Shown in pieces: positions 62,583 to 64,000 of a DNA stretch of 64,000 nucleotides. The translations under genes were made by a program, and so were the position numbers. Numbering within the stretch: position 1 is the stretch's first letter; each line of letters begins with the position of its first letter. Origin of the DNA: Microbacterium sp. BH-3-3-3 (GTDB lineage Bacteria; Actinomycetota; Actinomycetes; Actinomycetales; Microbacteriaceae); assembly GCF_007679045.1 (NCBI RefSeq), contig NZ_VEFS01000001.1:615520-679519 (forward strand), read 5' to 3'. The notes under the pieces are model-generated. The model made no database searches, was not told where the DNA came from, and was given only the letters and a program-made list of their open reading frames with translations.

Positions 62583-64000
62583 GGCGTTCCAATCGAGTCG
62601 GAGAGGGGGATGACGACCACGGCGCTGCGCGCGGGCACCTCGACGCGACCGCCGGAGAGGCGGGCGGTGCGTCCGTCGATGTCGTCGGTGTCGGCGTCGC
62701 CGATCCCGCGCAGGTGCAGGGTCAGAGGGGCGTCGTCGTAGCTGGCCACGACGACGAGGCGACGCCCGTCGGGCCCCTCCCATACGGACAGCAGGTCGTG
62801 CTCTCCGCCGTCGTCGCGTGTGGCGCGGATGTCGTGATCCGTGACGAACCGGCCGTTCCAGAGCTCGTCGCGATGACGATCGCGCAGGTGCTCCGCTCGG
62901 CGGGCCAGGTCGACCGTCGCGGGCATGTCGCCCGGGCGGCCCTTGAAGTTGAACGGCTCGAGGCTGATCGCGTAGCCGTAGAGAAGGCATTGGGCGATCA
63001 TCGAGCGATCGTCGAAGCCGGTGAGGGCGGTGACGATGCGCGCATCCGGGCGCAGCATGCGTCCGAGCGGACGGTGCGTCGGCGAGGCGCTACGGAAGTA
63101 CGACACGTCGTAGTGCGCGAACTGATCGTCGTAGGCGCCTTCGGCGGCGATCACGAAGGTGCGCCCGCGCTCGCCCAGCGCCTCCCGGATGTCCTCGACG
63201 AAGGCGTCGTCCCACGTGAAGGCGCTGGCACCCACCTCGTGCCCGTGGCCGTCGGCGAAGCACAGCAGCGCACGCCCGTGGTACAGGGATTCGTCCGCCA
63301 GGATGCCGTCGGCTCCCCATTCCGCCATCTGCACGACCTCATCGGCGAAGCGTCGACGCAGCGCCTCGACGCCGAAGCACAGGGGCACGTACCAGGGGGT
63401 CGCGATGCCGTACCTCTTGCGCGAGGAGTGATAGACCGGCCCGGGCTGGGCGTAGGGCTGACCGTTGACGTCACGCGAGACGAAGGGCTCGAGCTCGTCC
63501 CACAGCGGACCGGGCTTCTCGACCCACACGTACTTCACGTAGAGCACGGTGGCGACGTCGAGCTCGCGGGCTCGGGCCAGAGCGCGCCGCAGGCCGGCCT
63601 CTCCGCCGAGCTTCTCGGCCGGCCGGTGCTGCGGCACGAGACCGTCCTGACCGCCCTCGTTCCACCCGACGATCTGGATGGCGCCGATGCCGTCTCGCGC
63701 GCACTCCTCGATGACGTCGATGAGCGCGTCGAAGTCGTAGCGCGGCTCGCCCTCGGTCGACATGAGCTGCACCTGCAGCCAGGCTCGCGGCTCCGACAGC
63801 CACGCCGCTTCGGAATGCCGGGTGGGCTTCTGCGTCGGTAGGTAGGCGTCGAGCCCGCGCTGCCACTCGCCGGAAAAAGGGACGACGGCCATCTCGGGAA
63901 GACTGCCCGAGAGTCCCTGCCCCGCGGGGAAGTGGATCGCGTCGAGCGTGACGGCCGCGTCGTCGCCCGCCGTGCGGCGCAGACTGTCGTCGAAACCGGG
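62579..64000 (-). CDS. DUF6259-like putative glycosidase, 5' end outside window
   Basis: At least 473 residues; the frame stays open to the right edge (the upstream part ends with GSLPEMAVVPFSGEWQ), so the ATG at 63892 is internal. The region looks like a TIM-barrel glycosidase of the DUF6259 type: WLQVQLMSTEGEPRYDFDALIDVIEECARDGIGAIQIVGWNEGGQDG, the LGGEAGLRRALARARELDVATVLYVKYVWVEK segment, MAEWGADGILADESLYH (likely catalytic acid region) and FVIAAEGAYDDQF, followed by a C-terminal beta domain (LVVVASYDDAPLTLHLRGIG). The family has no established specificity. First visible gene of the second sugar operon, it probably acts on the same oligosaccharide as the beta-mannosidase. Confidence 0.75.
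   Translation of the reverse strand, partial: PGFDDSLRRTAGDDAAVTLDAIHFPAGQGLSGSLPEMAVVPFSGEWQRGLDAYLPTQKPTRHSEAAWLSEPRAWLQVQLMSTEGEPRYDFDALIDVIEECARDGIGAIQIVGWNEGGQDGLVPQHRPAEKLGGEAGLRRALARARELDVATVLYVKYVWVEKPGPLWDELEPFVSRDVNGQPYAQPGPVYHSSRKRYGIATPWYVPLCFGVEALRRRFADEVVQMAEWGADGILADESLYHGRALLCFADGHGHEVGASAFTWDDAFVEDIREALGERGRTFVIAAEGAYDDQFAHYDVSYFRSASPTHRPLGRMLRPDARIVTALTGFDDRSMIAQCLLYGYAISLEPFNFKGRPGDMPATVDLARRAEHLRDRHRDELWNGRFVTDHDIRATRDDGGEHDLLSVWEGPDGRRLVVVASYDDAPLTLHLRGIGDADTDDIDGRTARLSGGRVEVPARSAVVVIPLSDSIGTP

Overview
The window looks like chromosomal DNA of a high-GC actinobacterium of the family Microbacteriaceae, most likely Microbacterium. I infer this from the composition (roughly 70% G+C by eye, not computed), strong GTG use and GC-ended codons, many apparently leaderless genes, an F420-type nitroreductase, a monomeric NADP isocitrate dehydrogenase, and dense dispersed palindromic repeats. 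I saw no tRNA, rRNA, prophage, insertion sequence or CRISPR array.

Layout. (1) 0-4.1 kb is C1 and folate metabolism: the end of hxlB, hxlA (RuMP pathway), an acidic hypothetical gene, and glyA-folD read leftwards behind a clear ZTP riboswitch. (2) 4.2-4.9 kb is a palindromic repeat array. (3) 4.9-11.5 kb carries YrdB, a FAD-linked oxidase, an L,D-transpeptidase, icd and a GNAT acetyltransferase. (4) 11.6-16.4 kb has a heterodimeric ABC exporter with a short upstream ORF and a second repeat array. (5) 16.4-18.5 kb is an alkylation-repair pair, an Ada-AlkA fusion followed by Ogt. (6) 18.7-26.1 kb is a leftward sugar-uptake operon: LacI repressor, lipoprotein, two permeases, a GH130 enzyme and a secreted alpha-barrel glycosidase, with two LacI-type operators at its head. 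(7) 26.2-30.5 kb has a flavoprotein disulfide reductase, DUF1697, EamA and an orphan membrane protein flanked by a second palindrome family.

(8) 30.8-34.6 kb is DUF6350-purN-purH. (9) 34.7-41.3 kb is nirB-nirD-cysG-hemD-cbiX, every junction a 4-bp overlap, so nitrite reductase is made together with its siroheme cofactor; the 3' end of cbiX is built from repeat DNA. (10) 41.7-46.4 kb has a Ddn-like protein, a purine permease and sucCD. (11) 46.4-53.9 kb is a mixed region: a frameshifted VOC gene, RidA, ASCH, a two-component system, a small efflux protein, an RBBP9-like hydrolase, an Lrp regulator, small membrane proteins, an XRE regulator and a deaminase. (12) 54-64 kb is a second carbohydrate region: a large secreted clan GH-A hydrolase with carbohydrate-binding-like modules, then a leftward operon of a DUF6259-like glycosidase (cut by the window edge), two permeases, a GH2 beta-mannosidase-like enzyme and an S51 peptidase.

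The genes suggest an aerobic heterotroph living on plant or soil polysaccharides, probably beta-mannosides, that assimilates nitrite and has a formaldehyde or pentose RuMP branch. I found no convincing wholly new multi-gene system. The least explained signals are at DNA level: the word GGATGCC/GGCATCC is very over-represented in genes and terminators; two hairpin families keep one loop but exchange their stems; and a near-palindrome is shared by the leaders of icd and sucCD.
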